DNA of 64,000 nt from Macrocystis pyrifera (Eukaryota > Sar > Phaeophyceae > Laminariales > Laminariaceae): NCBI GenBank assembly GCA_031763025.1, contig JASSKH010000016.1, positions 3,720,001 to 3,784,000 of the forward strand, written 5' to 3'. The notes beneath the pieces are model-generated. The model was not told where the DNA came from and did not search any database. It saw only the letters and a list, made by a program, of their open reading frames with translations. This document shows positions 1 to 11,060 of this stretch, one piece after another (the first letter of the stretch is position 1; each line of letters opens with the position of its first letter). Made by a program: the position numbers and the translations under genes.

Positions 1-533
1 GCAAACTGCTGCTGCTGTACGTACACTTACTTGACGCGTACCAAACCAAAAGAAACGAAAAAAGGACCGAAATATGACGACAGCTTTGAAATGTTTCAGC
101 TGTCGTGCGATGACACATAGGACGACGAACCACCCGACGATCGAACAAGGAACACGCGGCAAGCATTTTATGCGCGAGGCGCCCAAGCGTCAGCGCGAGG
201 ATACGCGCCAGTCCCTGCAGATGGATGGAGATGCATAAAATACATACATCGTGTGTATACCATGCGTGCATCTAACGAGCCTGAAGGAGGACTGTTTTCT
301 GTTCGCAGAGTGCGGCTGCCACTATGCTACGTGTACTATTAATACGTGTTGTGTACGAAATGTATTTATGGTCTGCAATCCAAAATTATGATATGCCGAG
401 AGCTGCCGAGTGGAGTTGTGGCACTCGAAAAAAAAAACACGGCTCGTTGAAATTAAGTGCACAAACCAATTTACATGCATATTACAGCAGTAGTTCGTGA
501 AGCCAAGCCAGTGGAAAAGAGACAGCCACGCAC

Positions 534-562
534 CTCAAGCATGGCGAAACCCGTCTGCATGA
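534..562 (-). CDS. AMT exon 2 (29-nt micro-exon)
   Basis: A very short exon bounded by CTGGCAG and GTGCGT. It encodes MQTGFAMLE after completing the split Phe codon. Its size is unusual, but both splice sites and the motif agree. Confidence 0.75.
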
Positions 563-1461
563 CTGCCAGGCCAGAGCCGTTGGGTGTGGCGTGGCCCAGG
601 CGAGGTCCGCGGCGAGGCAGCGGTGCGTAGCGCAACCAATCGCGAGAAGGCACGGCAGGCGAGGGGCAATCAAGCAGCAAATAAACGGGACGCATGTTTA
701 GTGTAGGGGACCAGCAGGAATTCCAGTTCCAGCGAAAGTCTAGTCTCTCATCGCTGCGTTCATCACGACCAAAGATATCTCAAGGTTTTGGCGCGCGGCC
801 AGCACACCGACGTTGCCAAGTGCTGTTGCTCCGGGCGTATACAGGTGGTGCCCTCGCCGTGGCCACCGACGGCGCACGCTGGCGTCAGAGCGTATCATGG
901 CTTCGCGCGAGAGAGCAAGCAAGGCCCACATATTTTCTCGGGTATCGCCGACTACCATCGTGTCTAAAGCTGTTGCAGCAGCCGAAGAAACAACAGCAGC
1001 GGCAGAAGACAGATATCGATCGCGCTTGGACTTGTGACGTCAACTCCAACTATAATAATAATAAGAAGCTCGTCTACTCTGTCGATCGGACGATTTCAGG
1101 GTGACTGCTGTGGCCGATTTGATAGTTGCCTGGTGCTACCGGTAGCCGTACAGCAGAATACCCCGCACTATTGTAAGGCCGTCGTCTCTCGTCGATACGT
1201 GCCACCTAGCGCCTGCGCATGTACATACTACTCGTGGTCGGCGGATTTCGTAGGGAAAATTGTTCTCTTCTGCCTTTCCACACCACCCGACAACACGACG
1301 AAGAGAGCACGCGACAAGAGAACGCAAGGCACGACCAACTCACAGAAGACGAGGATGGCGCCAAAGAGGAGCCAGAAGATGTTGGCATCGTCCTGCAGAG
1401 CTGTCAAGGCATCTTGCAGGCTTTCCACCGTTGGCGGAGCAGACGAAGAGGAACTCGACAT
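534..1461 (-). CDS. Ammonium transporter, N-terminal part (exons 1-2; gene runs off the left edge)
   Basis: AMT/MEP/Rh proteins are plasma-membrane channels that take up ammonium. Exon 1 (1,344-1,461) starts at the ATG at 1,461 with a Ser-rich N-terminus and continues through NIFWLLFGAILVF. It ends in phase 1 at a strong GTGAGT donor. Exon 2 (534-562) starts after GGCAG and ends at GAG before GTGCGT. Joining them gives LVFFMQTGFAMLE, the hallmark end of the first AMT membrane helix (family form LVFFMQAGFAMLE), with the correct phase. Only about 49 residues are visible; AMTs are usually 400-500. No third exon was found in positions 1-533, so the rest should lie to the left. The identification rests on one short but diagnostic motif. 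The substrate is inferred from the family. Confidence 0.8.
1344..1461 (-). CDS. AMT exon 1
   Basis: Start codon plus 39 codons and one base. It carries the first part of transmembrane helix 1. The GTGAGT donor follows the T of a split Phe codon. Confidence 0.8.
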
Positions 1462-2607
1462 GGTCACGGCCTACTGCAGCAACTTTTCTGTGCCTCGAGA
1501 TGCGACAACCTGAAGGGAGATCGACGCTGCTGCTGTGATGCTGACCCGTTCCTGACGCTTGAAGGTAGTTAGTTGGGGTGTGGATATAGGGGGCAGGGTG
1601 AGGGCACCAGCCAGAGAGAGAGAGCTGTACACGCAGTGTGGCTCCCAGGCGCGTGCTGTCACACAGCAGGGTAGAAAATGGCCTGCAGACCAAGTAAAAA
1701 CTGAACTGCTGTCGCAGACTGCAGAGAGATGATGTCTGAAAAGTGACGAGAACTTTCGAATCTATGGAACAAAATTCCCCGAAAAAGCCCAATTTTGAAA
1801 TTGCTGCATAAAGATGACGTAAATTGCCGCTACCGGCTCTCAAACTCTAAAATCTCCCGCTTCGAGTCTAATATCTATGAATCTACCCCGATTTCTTTTC
1901 CGGAGAACCGTCGCTTATGACGTCAGCATCGGGACAGTGCAACAATCCTATTCTTTTTTCAAAATAATCTGATTTGTATGATTTTTTCGATATTCAAGAT
2001 ACGGCAAAACGCATGATACAGGATACGCCATACCGTCGAGACCACACGACACACGACGACGAGCACGATCACACGATGATGAGCCGTTTGACTTTATTTT
2101 TCCCATTATTTTTCCTCGTTCAGCATGCATGATGAGCAGCAGCCTCCGAGCAGCGGAGAGGCAGCAGCGCAGGAGGGCGCGAAGTGATGCCACAATCAGT
2201 TTGTTCCGAAAATGAAGGTAAATTGGCAAGGACACAGACGGGCAGAGACAGAGAGGACCAACAGCGAAACAGCTTTCTGTTGTCTCAACATACTGCTGCA
2301 CCAGGTATGTTTTTATTACTCCTCGCCGTAATTTTTACGATGTAATAATGGAGAGGTTATTTAACAGACTGACTGTGTCGCCGACGTGGGTACTGCTGTT
2401 GTATTATTACTGCTGTATGTTGAACAGCACGAACGACGAGGAGGCGAAGGGGCAGCAGCAGCAGCAGCAGCAAGCAGTAGCACCACTGCTGCACTGCTGC
2501 AGTATTTTACACAAGCCCAACAGGCGGCAGTCTACCGTACGTATCATATACAGGTACTACAGCAGCAGTATACCTGGTATATATACATGTTCAGTCAGTA
2601 TACAGCA
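1462..2607. other. Upstream region of AMT, no gene seen
   Basis: About 1.1 kb upstream of the AMT start. It holds short CAG and GA runs (for example 2,450-2,475) but no reading frame with recognisable features. The AMT promoter should be here; no motif stands out clearly enough to call. Confidence 0.4.
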
Positions 2608-2938
2608 GTCCCCGGTGGCTTGGTAGGTGGTCCGCGTGCCTGTCAAGATCAATTTCGTGGGTTCAAGTCCCACCGAGTGCACATGCTCATAGGGACTTTT
2701 TCTTGCATAAAAAATTGATAAGCGGAAAGCGCGAAAGCGTGAGTTGGCTACATTCGATGAAAATCGACGAGCAGTGGGAATGCTGAACCCTATGCGCGAC
2801 AAAAATAAAAGGCACGTACCGGGGGGAGAAGGGACGACACCTGTGACCACGGCTTGTCCAGAAGATCGTCGAGGGTAAAACCTCTCGTACGAGTGGGCTG
2901 GAAAGTAAAAGTGATGAATAAAAAAAAAAATTAAAAAA
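2608..2938 (+). repeat. tRNA-derived SINE, copy 1 (complete)
   Basis: The 5' end has RNA polymerase III boxes: A box TGGCTTGGTAGG at 2,616-2,627 and B box GGTTCAAGTCC at 2,660-2,670. Between them is GCCTGTCAAG, resembling a tRNA-Asp(GTC) anticodon arm. T-stem GTGGG/CCCAC pairs, but the acceptor arms do not, so this is a SINE head and not a working tRNA. A body of about 250 bp follows, ending in an A-rich tail at 2,918-2,938. The same unit occurs inverted at 6,969-7,292 and 37,799-38,124. Confidence 0.85.
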
Positions 2939-3583
2939 AGTCTGGTACACTCGTATTATATCGTATGGTACTACAGCAGTAGTAGTACGCACGCATGATA
3001 TATCGTTCCTGTGGTACAAATAATATTATGCCAACAAACCCAACGACAGGCAACAACGACGATGATGACGGTGATCGAAAGTCTCCGCCTCTCTTCGTCC
3101 CCGCTGCAGCACAACAACAATTTTTTTACTAGCTGGTGGTGCCCGGTTCAGATTATTCTGCAGATTACGTCAGAACCAATCGTTTGACGTGCATTGCTTC
3201 TGTTCTGTTGTACTCGTACCTACCTGTGCGTACAGTATATTAAAGGAAGTATTATAATAGAGTACCTGGTATATTATTACCCAACTACCAGGTACAGAGT
3301 AACTTGTCGTGAGTCTCTTCTGATGGTGGTGGTGCGGTGGTTTGTTATGCGATATTTACCTGGTTTGCCGGTGTGTAAGCGTCCCACACAGCGTCCCGGC
3401 GCCCCCCCCCGCTCTGTTTCTTACGAGATAAAAAGAAGTGTTGATTATACTACTAACATTAATATTAACACTTACACTTGTACCGACACATTGTGCGTTC
3501 GGCAAAAACATTTTCCCCAGACATGTTACATCTATGTGATCACATGATACTATTACCATCAATATTAATATTATTATCATGCG

Positions 3584-3975
3584 CAATGTATATGCAGCAT
3601 GATGACCTTCAACGTTTTCATCACTCAAAACATTCCTGAAAGAAGAAGACCACGGAAACAAGGAAACCTAAACGTGCGTAACGAGGTCTTCTAGCCATAT
3701 ACCTTCTATGTCTACTTCCCACTACCTTGGTATGCTTTATCTACAATAAATACTCTTCATTGTTGTCCCTGCTCCCTCCGTCTCAAGATGTGCTCCCTAC
3801 GTTCCATTCTTAGATCCTACGCCGTATCCAAGTTCCATACCCACGCCATCAGTGTGAGTCTGTCATCCCATCCCCCTCCCCCTGCTCCTTCTCGCTTCCT
3901 GGCGGTCCCTAAGCTGGAGTTGGAAACGCGACACCCTCCTCGAAATGGCGACCTTTGAAGTCACCGAGACGATAT
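3584..3975 (+). repeat. Dispersed repeat, inverted partner at 6,570-6,862 and 7,350-7,420
   Basis: 3,690-3,975 matches the reverse complement of 6,570-6,862 by eye, including GCTTTATCTACAATA, GTTGTCCCTGCTCCCTCC and CTTCTCGCTTCCTGGC. A smaller piece at 3,584-3,662 (ACTCAAAACATTCCTGAAAG) matches the reverse complement of 7,350-7,420. Family unknown. Confidence 0.7.
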
Positions 3976-4260
3976 GAAGCAGGCGTTTCCTTCACCACCC
4001 TTCTCCTTCCTATCGACTCACCATACTTTCCCCCCACGACACTATTACATTTTTAATAGCTGCCAGTCGATGAAGTTACTGCCCTCTACGCCGAGACGCC
4101 CAAAGGTTTCCACTGCTATAGTGGCAAGTTTGTGATATTTATCATCATCGACACATCACCACTTTTTTCTACGTATTTTACGAGTTTAATACAAACCTTT
4201 ACGAGTGAGTACAGCCAAACTACCAGAGGTAAGAAACAGAAACAACACCCTGTGCACACG

Positions 4261-4569
<309 letters not shown>

Positions 4570-5243
4570 TGTGTGTTCTTCACATTAAACCGTTCTTCTA
4601 CTCGTCGACATCCAGCAAGCCCAGTGTCCGTGTTGATTCTTCACCCTAGAAAGATACGAGCTCTGTGGTCACAGACTACGACACAGAGATAACACACCGT
4701 AATGCATTAATAGCCTACGCAATACCATGCCTTCGCACTAGGTGCGGCCGACACAACATACATACATACGCCAGCAACCAAAATACACCATAAAGAAAGA
4801 GAAGCAACGAAGAAACCAAACCGAACAAGAAAAAGAAAAAGAAAAGGAGAAGAATCCCAAATAAATAAATAAAATGGGAAGCCAAAGCTCAGACACATAC
4901 TTACCCCGAGCATGAGCCAAAAGGGACGTGCAAGGGGGAAGATACGAGAAGGAAAAAGGGGACTATGCATCTCGGTGAACACTTAACTAAGTAAAAAGAG
5001 CAATAATGAGTGGGCCAAAATACGCTCGTCACCCACCCACTATGTAGTACTTCTTTCATAAGGATAAGAAGGGAAAAATATAGGAAAAAGTTAAGTTATG
5101 GAAAAAAAATCAAAATACATACCGAACGGCCGCAGCAGTTGGCGGTATGAGTAGCAAAGAAAAGTCCAACCTATTAGTCGACCTGATACCTTGCTACGCT
5201 ATCTGCGGTCTCTCTGCTACTCTCTTCTACCGCGGTTTCCCTT

Positions 5244-6300
5244 CTACTCCTCCTGTTCCCCCCCCCTGCCCCCATACACTTGTACGGTGTTCCTTCTACC
5301 CCTCCTGCTGTTACCCCCCCCCCCATTCCCTCTAACACTACCTGCAGCGGATGCACGGCGCTGTCTACTCAGCTTTGCCTCAGCCTCGTGCCACCTGCCC
5401 ATGAACTGTTCAGCTGCTTCGAGGATTCCCCGGTACCACTTTCCAGTCTGTTTTGCTGCAGTGGGCCACAGTGCGGTCCCAACTCCAAAGACTAAGGGGG
5501 AGTCTTCCGTTGATCCCTCGGTGGCTTTGAACACTCTAAGGTCCTCAGCAATGGCCCTTGGCCAAGGCTTGGACTGCCCGCCTGGTTTCGGGCTCCCCCC
5601 ACCAGCGATCGTCCCGAACATCAACCGACTGGGCAATCGCCCCTCGTGTTGCCGCACCACAGCCCCCGCAAAGAAGAGTCACCGTTTACGGATGGTCGTT
5701 TCGATACTTTTGCATCGTGTTATCCTGAGCGCCTTCGCATACGAGAGGGTGGTGTGGTCGGTGCGTAGTCGGCGCTGGAAGCCAATGACTCGCAGAAGGA
5801 CTTCGTGGTGGGCTGATCGAAGCTTGGCGAAGTGGTCCGCATTGAGGGTCCACGTCACGCACCCGTACAGCAAGGTCTCAATCACCTCGGCCTTCAGCAT
5901 CCGGACTTTCAGACTAAGCGGTGCGTTCGTCCTATCGTACAGTTCCGGACCATACCGTTTGAGGCATGCCCGCATCAGACGGATTCGTCGCTCGATTTCG
6001 AAGGAGAGGTCAGCGTTCTCGTGGATAATGCCTCCTAGGTATAAAAACTGGGTCGTCTGTTTATACTTTTGGCCTGCAGCTTCGATCGCGAGCTTTAATA
6101 TTGGCTCTCCGCTTTGTAGCCCGGTTCGCGCCTTGGTTTCCGTTGGCTGGGTGCAGCCGTCCCAGCCAACTCCGACACCCCCATCCTTCCTGTCGCGCTT
6201 GCGTACCCACGCGGTGGCCAGCCTCTCCTCTCCCCAGGTTGCCCACGCAGCGCTCTCTGCTGTGGTGATGTACCCGTCCTGCCTCGGGGATGAACTCCTC
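5244..6300 (-). pseudogene. LINE retrotransposon 3' end (region after the reverse transcriptase domain), decayed
   Basis: The minus strand encodes a LINE-type C-terminal region. Recognisable blocks are FLYLGGIIHENADLSFEI, then RIRLMRACLKRYGPELYDR, SLKVRMLKAEVIETLLYGC, IGFQRRLRTDHTTLSYAKA, and RLPSRLMFG further on. These blocks follow the catalytic RT region in jockey/CR1-like elements of many eukaryotes. The RT catalytic motifs themselves are absent, so the copy is 5'-truncated. One in-frame TGA (5,679-5,681), just after SIETTIRKR, interrupts an otherwise open frame. The 5' limit near 6,300 is uncertain. Confidence 0.8.
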
Positions 6301-6569
6301 GGCGTCCGGGTTAAAAAAAAACTCATCATCACCACCACCCCGCGCGGTCCATAGAGTGAGCAGTTCACTCGCCAGACCGCGCGAGGTTCCCTCTCTACCC
6401 AGCCCGAGGCTCGATGCCCGTGTGGCTGCTGCTAGACCGCTGTAAGTCCTTGCGGGCTTCCTCGGCCCACCCCAAGGACGGGGCAGGCCGGAGAGGAGAG
6501 TATATAGTAATACGTGTAGTAGTAGTATATATAACGAGAAGAGGAGTATCGTCACAACAACCTAACTAA

Positions 6570-6862
6570 ACAGGTGAGTGAGTGACTACACAGGTCGCCA
6601 TTCCAAGGAGGGTGTCGTGCTTCAAACTCCAGCTTACTAAGTAGGAACTGCCAGGAAGCGAGAAGGAACAGGGGGGGGTGAGATGACAGACCCACACCGA
6701 TGGCGTAGGGATGGGGCTTGTATGATGGCTTAGGATATAAGAATAGAACGTGAAGAGCACATATATCTTGTTGAGACGGAGGAGGGAGCAGGGACAACAA
6801 TGAATGGACTATTGTAGATAAAGCATAACGGGAAGTATAGACATGGAAGGTAGCTATTTAGG
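6570..6862 (-). repeat. Inverted partner of the 3.7 kb repeat
   Basis: Reverse-complement relative of 3,690-3,975. The two copies flank the LINE fragment at 5.2-6.4 kb in opposite orientation. No coding signature is clear. Confidence 0.7.
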
Positions 6863-7312
6863 GGGACCATACATAGTGAATAGGACCAATATAGTCATAA
6901 TATTAATAGTAAAAATATGTAAACGTATACCTGGTAGGTTTTTGTCTGTACTGTAGGTCCTATTTACTAAAAAAAAAATTCTTCATCTCTTCTACTTTCC
7001 AGCCCACTCGTAGGAGGTTTTGCCCTCGACAATCTTCTGGACAAGCCGTGGTCACAGGTGTCGTCCCTTCTCCCCCCCGGTACGTGCCTTTATTTTTTGT
7101 CACGCATAGGGTTCAGCATTCCCACTGCTCGTCGATTTTCATCGAATGTGTAGCTAACTCACGCTCTCGCGCTTTCCGCTAATCGACTTTTCATGCAAGA
7201 AAAAGTCCCTGTGAGTTTGCACTCGGTGAGACTTGAACCCACGAAATTGATCTTGACAGGCACGCGGACCACCTACCAAGCCACCGGGGACGCCGGCAAT
7301 GGACCCCTGTAA
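6857..7312. mobile_element. MITE1 copy split by a SINE
   Basis: Left part 6,857-6,968 and right end 7,299-7,312 of one MITE1, separated by SINE copy 2. The left part also carries the word TACCTGGTA at 6,928-6,936, which other MITE1 copies lack. Confidence 0.8.
6969..7292 (-). repeat. tRNA-derived SINE, copy 2, inserted in a MITE1
   Basis: Reverse-complement copy of the 2,608-2,938 SINE, with its A-tail (T/A run) at 6,969 and its tRNA-like head ending near 7,292. The left flank is a MITE1 ending abruptly at TATTTACT. The right flank resumes at 7,299 with the missing MITE1 end, ATGGACCCCTGTAA. Confidence 0.85.
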
Positions 7313-8713
7313 TAGCTAGACCTTGTTGTGCATACTCGTAGGTTTCCTTTGTTTCAGTGGTTTTCTTCTTTCAGGAATGTTTTGAGTGATCCACGTTGTT
7401 GAAGTTCATGCTGCACATTGTCGGATGGCAAGCAAAATAGTAAATAATAATAACCAGGCAACTCGTATCATAAAAAGAAAGAAAAAAAATCAGCAGCAGA
7501 TCCGACAAGTAACTAAATACGTGCGAGATACTACTATTAATACCTATAACTGGTGTATATAGACAGCAGTATACCCGAAAAAATCATGTACTCGCGATGC
7601 AGGGATAATAATGCCTTCGTCAGAGGGTACCGGTTGGTTGAGGGCAGGGACAAAGGAATGAAGGACAAATAATAAAAGCTAGAGAAAATGCCCCGGACGT
7701 TCCGCCATCCCGTTCAACAACACACCACAACAGACAATCAGGTTAAAACCACATATTGGGTATACGTACGCACGTACATCACTCATGCAAACATGTGTGG
7801 GCACAGGGGATATACTGTATACTGTATACAGCAGTAGTTAGTACCACAGGTACCGCCATCGATCTAGACCACTGCACTCCACCGCACCCCCCACCAGAAA
7901 ACATCATACCAGAAAACATCACACCAGAAAATATGTAAAATTATAACATACAAGTTAATAGACCAGTAGCAGTAAAAGTAGTATTAATAATAACTCCGAA
8001 GTTATACTGGTATATGATAACACCATGCATCATACTGCTTGTTATTGATAACAGGGCTCCAGCACCTCGACCTTTCTTTAAGTGCTGTGTGACCACGTAC
8101 TCCCTTGCTCATGTGCTTGAGCAAGTGAGATTCGAGAGTTAATGTGAGAGCAACAACAACAACAACAACATGGATGGTTGGTTGTGATGAGGTCGCACGC
8201 AAGAACCGCTTCAAGCCGAAGGAAGGCATACGTCCCAAGAACAGCACCATGTACTGCAACTTCTGCTGCAGTATATGTGTACCACCACGTACAACAAAAT
8301 GTACTCGGTAAAATACAGTTTTTTCTCCTTGAGGTATTCTTTTGGAGCCTGTCCTGTGACCACGGAGTTTATGCGAGAACAACAACAGCGGTCACTGCTG
8401 TTGTACGTAAAATATTAATATTAATAGTATATACCCTGTACGACGAACCCCGTGAGGAAAAACGAATACCACTCTGGCCGAAAATATAAGAATCATTGGG
8501 AATCTGAGACCGATATCAAACCGTGTTTATATTTCAGGTCAGATTGTAAATGCAAGAACCAAGAACGAAATGGAAGATGTGATCGTATATATGGCGAAAA
8601 CAACATTCGTACACACATACATATGGGGGAAAAAGGGAAGTCATCGTACGGCACACAGGCGAGGAATAATATACTCCAACACGTAGCGGTTCTCCAGTGC
8701 TAGCTACTGCTGT
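7313..8713. other. Intergenic, including two copies of a simple-repeat-tailed element
   Basis: No gene recognised. 8,060-8,172 ends GAGTTAATGTGAGAGC followed by (AAC)n, and 8,345-8,392 ends GAGTTTATGCGAGAAC followed by AAC repeats. The same end with a (CAT)n tail occurs at 57,985-58,345. Confidence 0.5.
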
Positions 8714-8721
8714 GCTGACTA

Positions 8722-8826
8722 TTACGGGGGTCCATAGTTAACGGGACCAAATTTTGTTAGTAAAAATAGTTAAATATATAGGTTTTTATGTACACCATAG
8801 GTCCTATTAACTATGGGCCCCCGTAA
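8722..8826. mobile_element. MITE1 (TA-flanked, TTACGGGGG termini)
   Basis: Typical copy, 105 bp. Terminal inverted repeats of about 27 bp begin TTACGGGGGTCCATAGTTAA and end with its complement. The AT-rich centre is not palindromic. It is flanked by TA on both sides, as expected for Tc1/mariner-type insertion. No transposase is encoded. Confidence 0.9.
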
Positions 8827-8914
8827 TACCAGGCGAAGAACAACATCACGATGATGATGGTGATGGCCGTCAGAGCCAGATTTGAGCTTCTTGCGACCCT
8901 GACTGCGGCATTCC

Positions 8915-9013
8915 TGTACGAGTAGGAACGGTGCTAGGAACGGTGCTCCGTCTCGAGAGGGGTGCGTGGTCAATGGTCAAATGACTAAGGCAAGCAACAA
9001 ATGAGTACCCCCC
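8915..9013 (+). mobile_element. Poly(C)-tailed element A
   Basis: Runs GGAACGGTGCTCCGTCTCG, then TCAAATGACTAAGGCAAGCA, and ends ACAAATGAGTACCCCCC. It is directly followed by element B at 9,043. Confidence 0.7.
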
Positions 9014-9042
9014 GCTACCTCCCTCCTATTGTATACCTGGTA

Positions 9043-9571
9043 TATATAGGTTGGGTTGGCGTCGGTTGGCGACTACGCTGTGAATGAAACACGCCTCTCA
9101 CTGCGTGAGCTAGACAGCCAGGGTACCGTTTTTTTTTTGTTTTTTTTTGTTTGGCGGTTACCACGGCTGGCGGTCGAGTTAGATCATTTTTGTGCGGGGA
9201 GAACCTTTACTCCGCACAAGGGGGATGATCGTATCACGTATAGTGTGTATATGGTGAGGCACCCATGAGGCAGTTACATAGTAAACCCATTGCTGTCTCT
9301 GGAAGTGGCCACACCAGAAATTAAATCAGTTCATTGATGCTCTCATCCATACGCAAGAAAATCTGCCTCCAAAGCGGTTCTTAGTAGGATGCAGCTTACC
9401 CTTCATGCGACTCGCCCAACACCTCACGGCGCGTCGCGCTTGGTGCAAGCAATGTCTGCCTGGTCGGTGAAAACCCGACGTGCTCCGTCCCGGCATTGTA
9501 GGGATGCGAGAGTCTATGGTCATACGACTACGGCCATGCATGATAGTGAGTACACCCCCCGCCCCCCCCCG
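9043..9571 (+). mobile_element. Poly(C)-tailed element B, near full length
   Basis: Begins GGTTGGGTTGGCGTCGGTTGG, then passes through TACCGT, GCAGTTACATAGTA, GGAAGTGGCCACACC, AGTAGGATGCAGCTTACCCT and CTGCCTGGTCGGTGAAAACC. It ends CATGCATGATAGTGAGTACA followed by a C-rich tail. About 510 bp without tail; no coding capacity. Confidence 0.75.
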
Positions 9572-9582
9572 CTAGCCCCTAA

Positions 9583-9697
9583 TCATGTTAGAGGCGTCTC
9601 TAATAGGAGTACGAACTGTGCTCCGTCTCGAAAGGGATGCGTGGTCAATGGTCAAGTGACTAAGGCCAGAAACATGAACGTCGCCCCTCCCCCCGCC
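9583..9697 (+). mobile_element. Poly(C)-tailed element A
   Basis: Second A copy, head-to-tail behind the C tail of the B element at 9,043-9,571, with its own C-rich end near 9,690. Confidence 0.65.
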
Positions 9698-9870
9698 CAG
9701 CCTCCCTCTCGCATTGGTTGATGCCAACGGCAGGTGTCGTCGCGGTTTCTACATTTTCACGTGTCGCATTTCCACAAGCATTGCCATAGTCCCCTCCGCG
9801 TCATGTCGCCCCCCTCATCATGAAGGTATCTGTTCCGTTCTCGACCAATCGGCACCATCTGGTGCCGTCC

Positions 9871-9949
9871 TCTAATAGAGATACACCTAACGCTGAGCTA
9901 ACAGTCAGCGCTGAATGTTAGCTCAGTGGTTACGGTGTATCTCTAATAT
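9871..9949. repeat. Short palindromic element
   Basis: Arms of about 30 bp: TAATAGAGATACACC...GAGCTAAC on the left and GTTAGCTCAG...GGTGTATCTCTAAT on the right, with a short loop. The right arm looks slightly like a tRNA A box (TTAGCTCAGTGGTTA), but no B box follows. Confidence 0.55.
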
Positions 9950-10309
9950 AGCCTCCTGTGCTGCTTCGCGACACACTTCGAACTTGATCTCGAAATCCTC
10001 ATGTGGCGCGTGCTGCAACAGAGGTTCTCACTTTTTTGCGCAAGTATTTCTGACCGGTGGGACGGGGCTCCTTCAGGGCCCTGAGGAACCACCGAAGAAG
10101 GTATGCCTTATGAGGCACATGCCTTCCTTACAAGGGATATGACTTAGGAGGCCTACATTATCACCGGAATTACATTAAGTTTTTACAAAGTCCATGGGGT
10201 TGCCCATCGGGTTTGTTTTAAGTTACCGTTTTTCTCAAGAAGTGTCAGATTTGGCTGAGGCATGTATATCGAGCCCCTTGGCCCTTTTTTTTTCACTGAC
10301 TGCAGTGGT

Positions 10310-10403
10310 GCCGTTTTTGGGGGGGAAAACGACTCACTATGAACAGAATTTGATCGGTTTGTCCCCCCGAAACGGGACTGCAGTACCAAAACGGTTTGAG
10401 TGA
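10310..10403. mobile_element. Degenerate MITE2-like sequence
   Basis: Contains GATCGGTTTGTCCCCCCGAA and ACGGGACTGCAGTACC as in MITE2, with a weaker left arm. Termini not clear. Confidence 0.5.
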
Positions 10404-10509
10404 GGGGTCTCAGAAAAAGATAGGCGCATCCCCACCGCAGCGTGCGTCGTGCACTATATATACTACATACAGTATGCACAACAACAGCACAGCAATTATT
10501 GTTGTGGTA

Positions 10510-10614
10510 TTACGGGGGACCATAGTAAATAGGACCAAATATTGTCAGTAAAAATAGGTAAATACATAGGTTTTTGTGTGTACCATAGGTCTTATTTACT
10601 ATGGTCCCCCGTAA
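10510..10614. mobile_element. MITE1
   Basis: Complete 105-bp copy of the GTAAATAGGACC sub-form; flanked by TA (GGTA on the left, TAGTGG on the right). Confidence 0.9.
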
Positions 10615-10653
10615 TAGTGGATCGGTCCTTTTGGACTCCCCACTTGCTTCTTC

Positions 10654-10890
10654 TTATTCTGCTCTCCGATGTGCCTGGCGGCCCTTGCCCCCGACCAGCC
10701 CCGTAAGCATCACCCTCTTCGGCAAGCGCCCCCCTCGCACGCGGGCGATACAACCCGCGGACACAATATCCTCCCATTGAGTACCGTCGCCCCCGATGCT
10801 CTTGGACCCGATCTTGACGAGCGCGTCGGCGTAGGACATGGCACGTTCATCGTGTTTCCATTTCCACCAGGCGATGCATTGGTTGAGCAA
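10654..10890 (-). pseudogene. Second LINE 3'-end fragment
   Basis: Weak relative of the same class: AMSYADALVKIGSKSI resembles the TTLSYAKALRITRCKSI block of the 5.2-6.4 kb copy, and RLPKRVMLTGLVGG resembles its RLPSRLMFG block. Very short and clearly non-functional. Confidence 0.55.
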
Positions 10891-11060
10891 GGAGTGGCGA
10901 TCTTACTGCACCTTTTGTCGAGGCAAGTCTTTGCTCGGGCCGCGTCCCGCGTCACGCTTCCGTGCGGCTACCACTTTATTTCGGTGTGCGCACCTAAGCT
11001 CTTTTTACTCGTTCAAGAAACACTAATCCCAAGCATTTCCTTCCCAACAAAATGAGGGTG

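Noticed and set aside
2608-2681. A functional tRNA-Asp gene
   Set aside because: A and B boxes and T-stem are good, but the acceptor and anticodon stems do not pair and the same body follows in three copies, so it is a SINE head.
9905-9949. tRNA-like A box in the 9.87-9.95 kb palindrome
   Set aside because: No B box at the right distance; the match comes from one arm of a short inverted repeat.
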